Assembly (NCBI GenBank): GCA_950071955.1 | Contig: CATMOC010000132.1 | Location: forward strand, 1 to 8,594 | Source: an uncultured Mesorhizobium sp. | GTDB taxonomy: Bacteria > Pseudomonadota > Alphaproteobacteria > Rhizobiales > Rhizobiaceae | Reading direction: 5' to 3' | Length of the DNA: 8,594 nucleotides | Part shown: in pieces, positions 1-7,042 of the stretch | How the letters are laid out: every line of letters begins with the position of its first letter | Position numbering within the stretch: the stretch's first letter is position 1 | Made by a program: the position numbers and the translations under genes | Notes under the pieces: generated by a model | Seen by the model: only the letters and a program-made list of their open reading frames with translations | What the model was told of the DNA's origin: nothing | The model's database searches: none

Positions 1-780
1 GAGGACATTGACCGGCGGCTGGAACGGCACGATGAGCCGCCCGCCGCCGGCCGGCCGGCCGGCTCCCCCGCCCGCCGCGTGGTTGCCCGTCAGGAGCACT
101 CCCCTGCCCGCCTCGGAGCGCGACGCGAGCTGGTCGATCCAGGCCACGGCATATTCGTTCTCGGCATCCGCCTGCTCGGCGAGCGCAAAGTACTCGCGCA
201 GGCTTCCAAACGGCTTCGCCTCCTGCTCGACGTCGGCCGCGCCGATCCGCATGAGCTTGACCGAAGCCGACAGGATCAGCCCGGTCAGCCCCATACCGCC
301 GATCGTGGCCGCGAAGAGATCTGAGTTCTCCGCCGGGCCGCAGCGGTAGGTCCGGCCGTCCGACCGGAGCAGGTCGAACGACACGACGTGGCAGCCGAAC
401 GTGCCCTTGCGATGATGGTTCTTGCCATGGACGTCGTTGGCGATCGCGCCGCCGAGCGTGACGAACTGCGTGCCTGGCACGACGGCCGGGAACCAGCCGA
501 GCGGCGCCGCGAAGGAAATGATGTCGCCGAGCATGGCGCCGGCCTCGGCGGTGAGTATCCCGGTTTCGGGGTCCAACTCCAGGATGCGGTCGAGGCCGCG
601 CATGTCGATCAGCTGACCCGAGGCGTTGAGGCAGGTGTCGCCGTAGCTGCGGCCGTTGCCGTAGGCAAGCAGCGTCCCTTCGCGCGCGCCGCCGCCCTCC
701 AGCAGCGTCATGCCGTCGGCCGCGCTCAGCACCTCGCCCGCGGCGGGAAAGATGCGTCCGAAACTCTCGAGCTTCGTCAT
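1..780 (-). CDS. DprE1-like FAD-binding oxidase, partial (3' end beyond window edge)
   Basis: This reading frame starts at 780 on the minus strand and stays open for 260 codons to the window edge; the C-terminal part is missing. The N-terminal 180 residues form a PCMH/VAO-type FAD-binding domain. They contain GNGRSYGD at 41-48, then PGTQFVTLGGAIANDVHGKN at 102-121 followed by HH, then GTFGCHV at 126-132. These blocks match mycobacterial DprE1, the flavoenzyme that oxidises C2' of decaprenyl-phosphoryl-ribose to the 2-keto intermediate on the way to decaprenyl-phosphoryl-arabinose. The region holding the DprE1 cysteine hit by benzothiazinone drugs is C-terminal and lies outside the window. The start codon overlaps the stop of the upstream HAD-UbiA gene as ATGA and has no clear ribosome binding site, so translational coupling is likely. 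A DprE2-like reductase would be expected further downstream, beyond the left edge. The family call is strong. The substrate is inferred from the neighbouring gene; another sugar-alcohol or aldonolactone-type oxidase is possible. Confidence 0.88.
   Translation of the reverse strand, partial: MTKLESFGRIFPAAGEVLSAADGMTLLEGGGAREGTLLAYGNGRSYGDTCLNASGQLIDMRGLDRILELDPETGILTAEAGAMLGDIISFAAPLGWFPAVVPGTQFVTLGGAIANDVHGKNHHRKGTFGCHVVSFDLLRSDGRTYRCGPAENSDLFAATIGGMGLTGLILSASVKLMRIGAADVEQEAKPFGSLREYFALAEQADAENEYAVAWIDQLASRSEAGRGVLLTGNHAAGGGAGRPAGGGRLIVPFQPPVNVL
47..62. repeat. (CCGG)4 tetranucleotide run inside the FAD oxidase gene
   Basis: Four perfect CCGG units lie in a run of G and C within the DprE1-like coding region and encode part of a Gly/Ala/Pro/Arg stretch around residues 236-247. 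Gain or loss of one unit would shift the frame. Four units is short for a slippage tract, so this is probably only local GC bias. Confidence 0.45.
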
Positions 781-2219
781 GGCTGGAACGCCGCGATGAC
801 GAGCAGGACCGCGCCGATCGCCGACACCATTTGGCTGCGCCAGTCGCGAATGATGAACACGATCGGATCGTCGTTCATCTCGCGCCGCCGTGCCAGCACC
901 CAGATCCGCAGGGTGATGTAGAGCACGATCGGCGCCAGCGGCCAGATCATCCACGGATGCGGATAGAGCTCGCGCACGCTCAGGCTGTCAATGTAGAGCG
1001 CCAGCACCAGCGCCGAGGCGAAGGCCGAGGCCACGCCGGCATTGGCGACGATCTCGATGTCCTCGGGGCGGTACCCGCGCCCGGCGATCCGCGTTCCCTT
1101 GCCGATCTCGGTCGTGTCGAGTTCGACGAAGCGCTTCACCAGGGCCAGCGACAGGAAGAAGAAGAGCGAGAACGCCAGCAGCCAGAACGAGACCTCGGTT
1201 CCGGTGGCCACCGCGCCCGCGATGATGCGCATGGTGTAGAGGCCGGCCAGCGTGAACACGTCGATCAGGAGCATCCGCTTGAGCGATAGCGAATAAGCGG
1301 TGGTGGCAATGAGATAGCCGGCAAGCACCAGCCAGAACAGCGGCGGCAGGAAGGTGGCGGTGACGGCGCTGATTGCGAGCAGCGCGGCGACCGATGCCAG
1401 CCCGAAGGGGATCGACAGTTGGCCGCTGGCGAACGGACGGTTGCGCTTGGTCGCGTGCCGGCGGTCGAGCGGCAGGTCGAAGAAATCGTTGACGATGTAG
1501 ATCGCCGACGCCGCCGCGCTGTAGGACACGAAGGCGAGCACGCAGGCGAGCAGCATCCCGGCATTGAAGTATTCGTGCGACAGGATCATCGGCACCGCGA
1601 TCAGGCTGTTTTTCAGCCATTGGTGCACGCGCAGCATCTTCACGACCGAACGCAGGTTCGGCTTGACCCCGCCGATCAGTTCCGACCCGTGGCTGGCCTG
1701 CCAGCGGGCGGCATGCCGGTCCGGCGCCACGACGATAGCGGTGCGTGCGGCATCGAAGACTTCCAGATCGTGGCGGCTGTTGCCGACATAGTCGAAGCCG
1801 CCGTCTCCGTACATTTCGATCAGGCGCGTGCGCTTGCGGTGCGAGGTGAGGTTGTGGCCAACGTCGTCGGTCGCGAGCACGATGTCGAAGACGCCGAGAT
1901 GGGCCGCGATCGCCTCGGCGAACTTCCGCGGCGTGCCGGTCGCCAGGAGGATCTTGCGGCCCGCGGCATGCTCTTCCCTGAGCCGCGCCACGACGTCCGG
2001 TCGATAGGGGAGGCTCTCCGCATCGATGTCGACGCGCGCCGCGATTTCCATCTTCAGGCGCGCCGGACCGGCCATCAGCCAGTACGGGACCATGAATAGG
2101 TAGAGCGGGTTCTTCTTGAAGAGCAGGAACAGCCCTTCCCACAGAAGATCCGTCGAGATGAGGGTACCGTCGAGATCGACGGCGAGCGGAATGGCGGTTC
2201 GTTCCGACCGAGCGTCCAT
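777..2219 (-). CDS. HAD phosphatase-UbiA fusion, decaprenyl-phosphate phosphoribosyltransferase-like
   Basis: The 480-residue protein has two parts. Residues 10-180 are a HAD-superfamily hydrolase with motif I DLDGTL at 15-20 (nucleophile D15, acid D17), motif II in LLATGTP at 91-97, a basic stretch SHRKR at 126-130 as the likely motif III lysine, and motif IV VGNSRHDLEVF at 145-155. From about residue 185 it is a polytopic UbiA-family prenyltransferase. The entry block RVHQWLKN (197-204) is followed by the first metal-binding motif NDFFDLPLD (244-252), the second motif DVFTLAGLYTMR (320-331), and DDPIVFIIRDWRSQ (450-463). These blocks resemble DPPR synthases such as mycobacterial Rv3806c, which join PRPP and polyprenyl phosphate at the inner membrane. 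The HAD part may then remove the 5-phosphate. The DprE1-like gene directly downstream, sharing an ATGA overlap, supports this pathway. The start at 2219 gives 14 residues before the HAD motif; only a weak AGG-type site lies upstream. The exact acceptor lipid and sugar are inferred. Confidence 0.87.
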   Translation of the reverse strand: MDARSERTAIPLAVDLDGTLISTDLLWEGLFLLFKKNPLYLFMVPYWLMAGPARLKMEIAARVDIDAESLPYRPDVVARLREEHAAGRKILLATGTPRKFAEAIAAHLGVFDIVLATDDVGHNLTSHRKRTRLIEMYGDGGFDYVGNSRHDLEVFDAARTAIVVAPDRHAARWQASHGSELIGGVKPNLRSVVKMLRVHQWLKNSLIAVPMILSHEYFNAGMLLACVLAFVSYSAAASAIYIVNDFFDLPLDRRHATKRNRPFASGQLSIPFGLASVAALLAISAVTATFLPPLFWLVLAGYLIATTAYSLSLKRMLLIDVFTLAGLYTMRIIAGAVATGTEVSFWLLAFSLFFFLSLALVKRFVELDTTEIGKGTRIAGRGYRPEDIEIVANAGVASAFASALVLALYIDSLSVRELYPHPWMIWPLAPIVLYITLRIWVLARRREMNDDPIVFIIRDWRSQMVSAIGAVLLVIAAFQP

Positions 2220-2422
2220 GCTATGCCAACCTGCAGCGTGCCTGCGCCGGACAGAGGCGCGTCGAGCGCCAGCCCTAACGGACGCCCGCTACGGAAGGCT
2301 GAATCATTGTGGAAACAGATGGGCGGAGGCCAAGCTTTCAGCAGGCAGGCTTAATGGCTGGTAATGCGGATCGCTAAAATGCCGGTGCTTCCGTGGCTGC
2401 CCTGCCATGCAAGTCGGCGCGG

Positions 2423-2443
2423 CGAAAGGCGGTGGCGCTTTCG
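2423..2443. promoter_or_regulatory. Inverted repeat, possible operator upstream of soxB
   Basis: The arms CGAAAG (2423-2428) and CTTTCG (2438-2443) are perfect inverted copies separated by 9 bp. The second arm abuts a candidate -35 box at 2444, so a dimeric regulator bound here would affect sox transcription. The assignment is inference from position and symmetry only; a 6-bp arm can arise by chance. Confidence 0.35.
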
Positions 2444-2473
2444 TTGCATTCGCGCCGTCGGCCGGGCGATAGT
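2444..2473 (+). promoter_or_regulatory. Weak candidate sigma70-type promoter for soxBDAG
   Basis: TTGCAT (2444-2449) and GATAGT (2468-2473) are spaced by 18 bp and would start transcription near 2480, about 20 nt before the soxB start. Both boxes differ from consensus, and alphaproteobacterial promoters are hard to call by eye. Confidence 0.25.
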
Positions 2474-2500
2474 CTCCGGTGGTGCAGGAATGGAATCGGT

Positions 2501-3760
2501 ATGGCGGAATATTCGGCCCTCGCGCTCCTGAAGAATGCGCTGACGGGCAACCGGGACTGGAAGCCGGCTTGGTGCAAGCCCGAGCCGAAGCCCGAATATG
2601 ACGTCGTCGTGGTCGGCGGTGGCGGCCACGGACTGGCGACGGCCTACTATCTCGCCAGGGAACACGGCATCACCAACATCGCCGTCGTCGAGAAGGGCTG
2701 GCTCGGCTCCGGAAACGTCGGCCGAAACACCACCATTGTCCGCTCCAACTACATGCTGCCGGCCAACGTCCGCTTCTACGAGCACTCCATGAAGCTGTGG
2801 GAGAACCTCTCCCACGAATTGAACTACAACGTCATGTTCTCGCAGCGCGGCATCCTGAACCTCGCGCACACGCCTTCCCAGGCCGACGACTTCATTCGGC
2901 GCGGCAACGCCATGCTGCATGACGGCGCCGACGCCGTGTGGCTGACGCCGGCCGAGATCGCGAAAAAGGTGCGGGGCCTCGACGTTTCGGCGAAGGCCCG
3001 CTTCCCCATCGTCGGCGGCCTGTTCCAGCCCCGCGCCGGCACCGCCCGCCACGATGCGGTCGCCTGGGGCTATGCGCGCGGCGCCGACCGGCTGGGCGTC
3101 GACATCCTGGAAAACTGCGAGGTCACCGGGTTCCTGCGCGACGGCGACCGCGTCACCGGCGTCGCCACCGTGCGCGGCGAGATCCGCGCGAAGAAGGTCG
3201 CCATCGCCGTCGCCGGCTCCACCGGTCGGGTGATGCGGCTCGCCGGCATCGACCGTCTGCCGATCGAGAGCCACGTGCTGCAGGCCTTCGTCTCGGAATC
3301 GCTGAAACCCTTCATCGACACGGTCGTCACCTTCGGCGCCGGCCATCTCTACGTCTCGCAGTCAGACAAGGGCGGGCTGGTCTTCGGCGGCGACATCGAC
3401 GGCTACAATTCCTACGCCCAGCGCGGCAACCTGCCCGTGGTCGAGGAGGTGATGAGCGAGATGGCCTCGCTCTTCCCCGGCCTTGCCCCGGTCCGGCTCC
3501 TGCGCTCCTGGGGCGGCATCATGGACATGTCGATGGACGGCTCGCCGATCATCACCACCGGCCCCCTGCCCGGCATGTTCCTCAATTCCGGCTGGTGCTA
3601 CGGCGGCTTCAAGGCGACGCCGGCTTCCGGCTGGTGCTTCGCCTGGACCATCGCGAAGGACGCGCCGCACCCGCTCAACGCCGCCTTCACGCTCGACCGC
3701 TTCCATCGCGGCGCCGTCATCGACGAGAAGGGCCAGGGCGCCACGCCCCGGCTGCACTGA
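2501..3760 (+). CDS. soxB: Sarcosine oxidase, beta subunit (heterotetrameric)
   Basis: The 419-residue protein is the catalytic beta subunit of tetrameric sarcosine oxidase, a cytoplasmic flavoenzyme that demethylates sarcosine (N-methylglycine) to glycine. The N-terminus MAEYSALALLKNALTG is typical of the family. It is followed by a Rossmann dinucleotide site VVVGGGGHGLATAYYLA at 36-52 (G39, G41, G44) for noncovalent FAD, and by GSGNVGRNTTIVRSNY at 69-84. The block GGLFQPRAGTARHDAV (172-187) contains H184, which by family comparison is the likely covalent FMN attachment site at the alpha/beta interface. The C-terminal half carries LRSWGGIMDMSMDGSPII, the usual flavin-contact segment of DAO-type oxidases. 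I chose the ATG at 2501 because it gives the family-standard N-terminus and has AGGAA 10 bp upstream; the open frame extends to a GTG at 2393 without homology. soxD starts 1 nt after the stop codon. No broken or missing segment is seen. Confidence 0.96.
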   Translation: MAEYSALALLKNALTGNRDWKPAWCKPEPKPEYDVVVVGGGGHGLATAYYLAREHGITNIAVVEKGWLGSGNVGRNTTIVRSNYMLPANVRFYEHSMKLWENLSHELNYNVMFSQRGILNLAHTPSQADDFIRRGNAMLHDGADAVWLTPAEIAKKVRGLDVSAKARFPIVGGLFQPRAGTARHDAVAWGYARGADRLGVDILENCEVTGFLRDGDRVTGVATVRGEIRAKKVAIAVAGSTGRVMRLAGIDRLPIESHVLQAFVSESLKPFIDTVVTFGAGHLYVSQSDKGGLVFGGDIDGYNSYAQRGNLPVVEEVMSEMASLFPGLAPVRLLRSWGGIMDMSMDGSPIITTGPLPGMFLNSGWCYGGFKATPASGWCFAWTIAKDAPHPLNAAFTLDRFHRGAVIDEKGQGATPRLH

Positions 3761-3761
3761 G

Positions 3762-4064
3762 ATGCTGATCCCCTGCCCCTATTGCGGCCCGCGCGACGTA
3801 TCGGAATTCACCTACCAGGGCGACGCGAACCGCACGCGCCCCGACCCGCTCTCGACGGACCGGGAGGTCTGGGACGGATACGTCTACGACCGCCTCAACA
3901 CCGCCGGCGACCACCGCGAATACTGGCAGCATTCCGGCGGCTGCCGCTCCCACCTGCTGGTCGTCCGCTCCACGCTGACCCACGCGATCGTCTCCGCCGG
4001 CTTTGCCCGCGACGCGGCTACCAAACCGAAGAAGACCCGCCGCAAGGCCGGAGCCAGACCATGA
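3762..4064 (+). CDS. soxD: Sarcosine oxidase, delta subunit (zinc-binding)
   Basis: This 100-residue protein is the small delta subunit of heterotetrameric sarcosine oxidase. It opens with MLIPCPYCGPRD and continues with EFTYQGDANRTRPDP (15-29). It then has the EYWQHSGGCR block (53-62). C5 and C8 with H57 and C61 form the Cys-x2-Cys and His-x3-Cys zinc site known in the family; the subunit is structural and packs against the large alpha subunit. The C-terminus is a lysine/arginine-rich tail (KPKKTRRKAGAR), probably disordered. It starts 1 nt after the soxB stop and has no clear ribosome binding site of its own, so reinitiation by ribosomes finishing soxB is likely. Its own stop overlaps the soxA start as ATGA. 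The short length is normal for this family. Confidence 0.95.
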   Translation: MLIPCPYCGPRDVSEFTYQGDANRTRPDPLSTDREVWDGYVYDRLNTAGDHREYWQHSGGCRSHLLVVRSTLTHAIVSAGFARDAATKPKKTRRKAGARP

Positions 4065-7042
4065 GCGGCTCCCGCGCGGCGACTGGCGGCCGAATCGACC
4101 GGACCTCCTCCATCGCCTTCAGCTTCGACGGCAAGACCTTTCACGGCTATGCCGGCGACACGCTCGCCTCCGCGCTCTTGGCGAACGGCGTCTCCACCCT
4201 CGGCCGCTCCTTCAAGTACCACCGTCCGCGCGGCCTCTTGGCTGCGGGCATCGACGAGCCGAACGCGCTGGTCACGGTCCTGCGCGGCGACGTGCGCGAG
4301 CCCAACGTGCCCGCCACCCAGATCGAGATATTCGACGGGCTGACGGTCGAGAGCCAGAACCGCTTCCCCTCGCTTGACCTCGACGTCGGCGCGATGAACC
4401 AGATCGCCGGCAAGCTGCTGTCGGCCGGCTTCTACTACAAGACCTTCATGGGGCCGGTCGCCGGGCCTTTGAAGGGCACGCGCTTCTGGATGTTCTGCGA
4501 ACGCTTCATCCGCCGCGCCGCCGGCCTCGGCCGCGCCGGCAAGACGGCCGATACGGCCCGCTACGAAAAGATGAACGCCTTCTGCGACGTTCTCGTCGTC
4601 GGCGGCGGTCCCGCCGGCCTGATGGCGGCAAAGGCGGCGGCGGCGGGCGGTGGCCGCGTCATCCTCGCGGACCTCGATCCCGAGTTCGGCGGCGCGCTCA
4701 AATGGTCGTCCGAGACGATCGACGGCGAACCCTCCCGCACCTTCGTCGACCACACCGTGAGCGCCTTGGAAGACGCGGCGAACGTCCGCCTGCTGCCCCG
4801 CACCACAGTGTGGGGCTACTACGACGGCAACACGCTCGCCGCGCTCGAGCGCGTCGGCGACCACAAGCGCGATGCCCCCAAGGGCGAGCCGCGCCACCGG
4901 CACTGGGTCATCCGCGCCGGCCGGGTCGTGCTCGCGACCGGCGCCTTCGAGCGGCCGATCGTGTTTCCCGGCAATGACCGGCCCGGCATCATGCTGGCCG
5001 ACGCCGCCGCGCGTTACGCCGTCGAGTACGGCGCGCTTCCGGGCCGCAAGATCGTCGTCTTCGCCAACAACGACGGCGCCTATGTCTCGGCCGTCGCCCT
5101 TCGCCAGGCCGGTGCCGACATCGTGGCGATCATCGATGTCCGCAGGTCCGTCTCGGACCACGCGCGCAAGCTGGCGACCCGCGCGGGCGGCGAACTGTTG
5201 CTCGGCCACGCCGTCGTCGACACCCCCGGCGGCAGCCGCTTCGCCGGCGCGAAGGTCCAGCCCTTCGACGCCGCCGCCGGCACGCTCTTCGGCACCGCGC
5301 GCACGATCCCCGGCGACTGCCTCGCCGTCTCCGGCGGCTGGTCCCCGGCGATCCATCTCGCCAGCCAGGCCGGGGCGCAGGCGCGCTGGGACGACCGCCT
5401 CCAGACCTTCCTGCCGCCCGATCCCGGACAGTCGTGGAGCGGCGCCGGCGCCTTCCTAGGCCGCTTTTCCACCGCCGAAGCCATTGCCGACGGCATCGAG
5501 GCGGGCGGCGGTTCGAGCGACCTGCCCGCGGTCGACGACGAAGCGCCCGACCTCGCCCCGGCCCCGGTCTTCGAAATCAGGCCCGCCGGCGGCAAGGGCT
5601 CCAAGGCCTTCGTCGATTTCCAGCACGACGTCACCGCCGAGGACGTGCGGCTCGCCCACCGCGAGGGCTTCGTCTCGGTCGAGCACCTGAAGCGCTACAC
5701 CACGCTCGGCATGGCGACCGACCAGGGACGCACCTCCAACGTTCCCGGCCTCGCCATCATGGCCGGCGCGCGCGGCATGGCGATCCCCGATGTCGGCACC
5801 ACGCGCTTCCGCCCGCCCTTCTCGCCGGTCTCGATCGGCGCGCTGGCCGCCGAGCGCTTCGGCGACCTGAAGCCGCATCGCCTAACACCGATGCACGACT
5901 GGCACGTCGAGGAGGGCGCCACGATGGTCGCTGCCGGCCTCTGGCACCGGCCGATGATCTACGGCCATCCGGGCGAGACGATCGAGCAGGCCTATGTGCG
6001 CGAGGCAGAGGCCGTGCGCGGAAGCGTCGGCATCGTGGACGTCTCCACGCTCGGCAAGATCATGGTGCAGGGCCCCGACGCCGCCGCCTTCCTCGACCGG
6101 GTCTACACCGGCATGTTCTCCACCTTGCCCGTCGGCAAGGCGCGCTACGGCCTCATGCTGCGCGAGGACGGTTTTGCCTTCGACGACGGCACGACGTGGC
6201 GGCTCTCCGAGACCGATTTCCTGATGACGACCACCACGGCCAATGCCGGCAAGGTCATGCAGCACCTCGAATACCTGCTCGACATCGCCTGGCCCGACCT
6301 CAAGGTGGTCCTCACCTCCGTCACCGACCAGTGGGCCGGCGCCGCGATCGCCGGGCCGGACGCGCGCAAGGTTCTCGAAGCCTGCGTAACCGGCACAGGC
6401 GTCGACGACGCGGCGCTGCCCTTCATGGGCATCGTGCACGGCGAGATCGACGGCGTGCCGGTCATGATCTGCCGACTCTCCTTCTCGGGCGAGCTCGCCT
6501 ACGAGGTCTATTGCGGCGCCGGCCACGGCCAGCAGGTCTGGGACGCGCTGCTGGAAGCCGGCAAACCCTTCGCCATGGTGCCCTACGGCCTGGAGGCGCT
6601 GGGCACGCTGCGCATCGAGAAGGGCCACGTCACCGGCTCCGAGATCGACGGCCGCACCACCGCGCGCGACCTGCATCTCGGCTGGATGCTGTCCAGGAAA
6701 AAACCCTTCGTCGGCTCGGCCATGATGGACCGCGAAGGCCTCGTCGCCGACGACCGGCTGCAGCTCGTCGGCCTCGTCGCGCTTGACAACCGCCCCCTCA
6801 AGGGCGGCGCCCATCTGGTCGACCACGCCGACCGCGCGCTGCGCGATTCCATCGGCCACGTCACCTCCGTCTGCTTCTCCCCCGCGGTCGGCAAGTACAT
6901 CGCGCTGGCGCTGGTGAAGGGCGGCAAGGCGCGCCACGGCACCCGCGCCTTCATCTCCGATCCGATCCGCAGGCGCTACGGCGCGGTCGAGATCGTCAGC
7001 CACCATTTCTTCGATCCGGACGGGAGCCGCATGCATGGCTGA
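4061..7042 (+). CDS. soxA: Sarcosine oxidase, alpha subunit (heterotetrameric)
   Basis: The 993-residue alpha subunit has the full family architecture. Residues 15-105 form the ferredoxin-like N-terminal domain, with the hallmark segment GYAGDTLASALLANGVSTLG (29-48) followed by RSFKYHRPRG (49-58). It has no cysteine before C146, so no Fe-S cluster is expected, as is usual for this family. Residues 175-480 form a two-part pyridine-nucleotide-disulfide-type domain with CDVLVVGGGPAGLMAA (175-190) binding NAD+, and LAVSGGWSPAIHLASQ (421-436) near the second site. Residues 505-605 are the linker module. From about 610 to 993 it is a GcvT-like folate-binding domain, with YGLEALGTLRIEKGH at 842-856, that accepts the methylene group to give 5,10-methylene-tetrahydrofolate. 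The ATG at 4061 is supported by GGAG 7 bp upstream and by the family N-terminus; the frame remains open upstream through soxD but that part is out-of-frame shadow. The 8-bp overlap with soxG indicates one transcript. Confidence 0.96.
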   Translation: MSGSRAATGGRIDRTSSIAFSFDGKTFHGYAGDTLASALLANGVSTLGRSFKYHRPRGLLAAGIDEPNALVTVLRGDVREPNVPATQIEIFDGLTVESQNRFPSLDLDVGAMNQIAGKLLSAGFYYKTFMGPVAGPLKGTRFWMFCERFIRRAAGLGRAGKTADTARYEKMNAFCDVLVVGGGPAGLMAAKAAAAGGGRVILADLDPEFGGALKWSSETIDGEPSRTFVDHTVSALEDAANVRLLPRTTVWGYYDGNTLAALERVGDHKRDAPKGEPRHRHWVIRAGRVVLATGAFERPIVFPGNDRPGIMLADAAARYAVEYGALPGRKIVVFANNDGAYVSAVALRQAGADIVAIIDVRRSVSDHARKLATRAGGELLLGHAVVDTPGGSRFAGAKVQPFDAAAGTLFGTARTIPGDCLAVSGGWSPAIHLASQAGAQARWDDRLQTFLPPDPGQSWSGAGAFLGRFSTAEAIADGIEAGGGSSDLPAVDDEAPDLAPAPVFEIRPAGGKGSKAFVDFQHDVTAEDVRLAHREGFVSVEHLKRYTTLGMATDQGRTSNVPGLAIMAGARGMAIPDVGTTRFRPPFSPVSIGALAAERFGDLKPHRLTPMHDWHVEEGATMVAAGLWHRPMIYGHPGETIEQAYVREAEAVRGSVGIVDVSTLGKIMVQGPDAAAFLDRVYTGMFSTLPVGKARYGLMLREDGFAFDDGTTWRLSETDFLMTTTTANAGKVMQHLEYLLDIAWPDLKVVLTSVTDQWAGAAIAGPDARKVLEACVTGTGVDDAALPFMGIVHGEIDGVPVMICRLSFSGELAYEVYCGAGHGQQVWDALLEAGKPFAMVPYGLEALGTLRIEKGHVTGSEIDGRTTARDLHLGWMLSRKKPFVGSAMMDREGLVADDRLQLVGLVALDNRPLKGGAHLVDHADRALRDSIGHVTSVCFSPAVGKYIALALVKGGKARHGTRAFISDPIRRRYGAVEIVSHHFFDPDGSRMHG

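Larger units (their letters stand above)
2220..2500. promoter_or_regulatory. Divergent intergenic region between the HAD-UbiA operon and soxBDAG
   Basis: These 281 bp separate two outward-facing operons and should carry both promoters. I see no convincing gene; the soxB frame is open back to a GTG at 2393, but that extension does not resemble the family. Visible elements are a GGCGC/GCGCC inverted repeat (2256-2270), a weak TTAATG-18-TAAAAT box pair (2351-2380), and the repeat and box pair described separately nearer to soxB. No riboswitch fold was recognised by eye. Confidence 0.6.

Noticed and set aside
388..921. 177-codon plus-strand frame across the FAD oxidase and UbiA genes
   Set aside because: It is antisense to two well-supported genes and its product has no recognisable motif.
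2393..2500. Longer soxB from an upstream GTG at 2393
   Set aside because: The extra 36 residues are Arg/Ser-rich and unlike SoxB proteins; the ATG at 2501 gives the family N-terminus and has AGGAA upstream.
3782..4060. Upstream extension of the soxA frame through soxD
   Set aside because: The 93 extra residues are an Arg/Pro-rich out-of-frame reading of soxD; soxD itself has the zinc-site residues, and soxA has GGAG before the ATG at 4061.
4061..4490. 2Fe-2S cluster in the ferredoxin-like N-terminal domain of SoxA
   Set aside because: The domain has no cysteine before residue 146, so it cannot ligate a cluster; this is normal for the family.
3884..5356. 490-codon minus-strand open frame antisense to soxD and soxA
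   Set aside because: It is a GC-driven shadow of soxA; the product is Arg/Ala/Gly/Val-rich with no family motif, while the plus-strand protein matches its family throughout.
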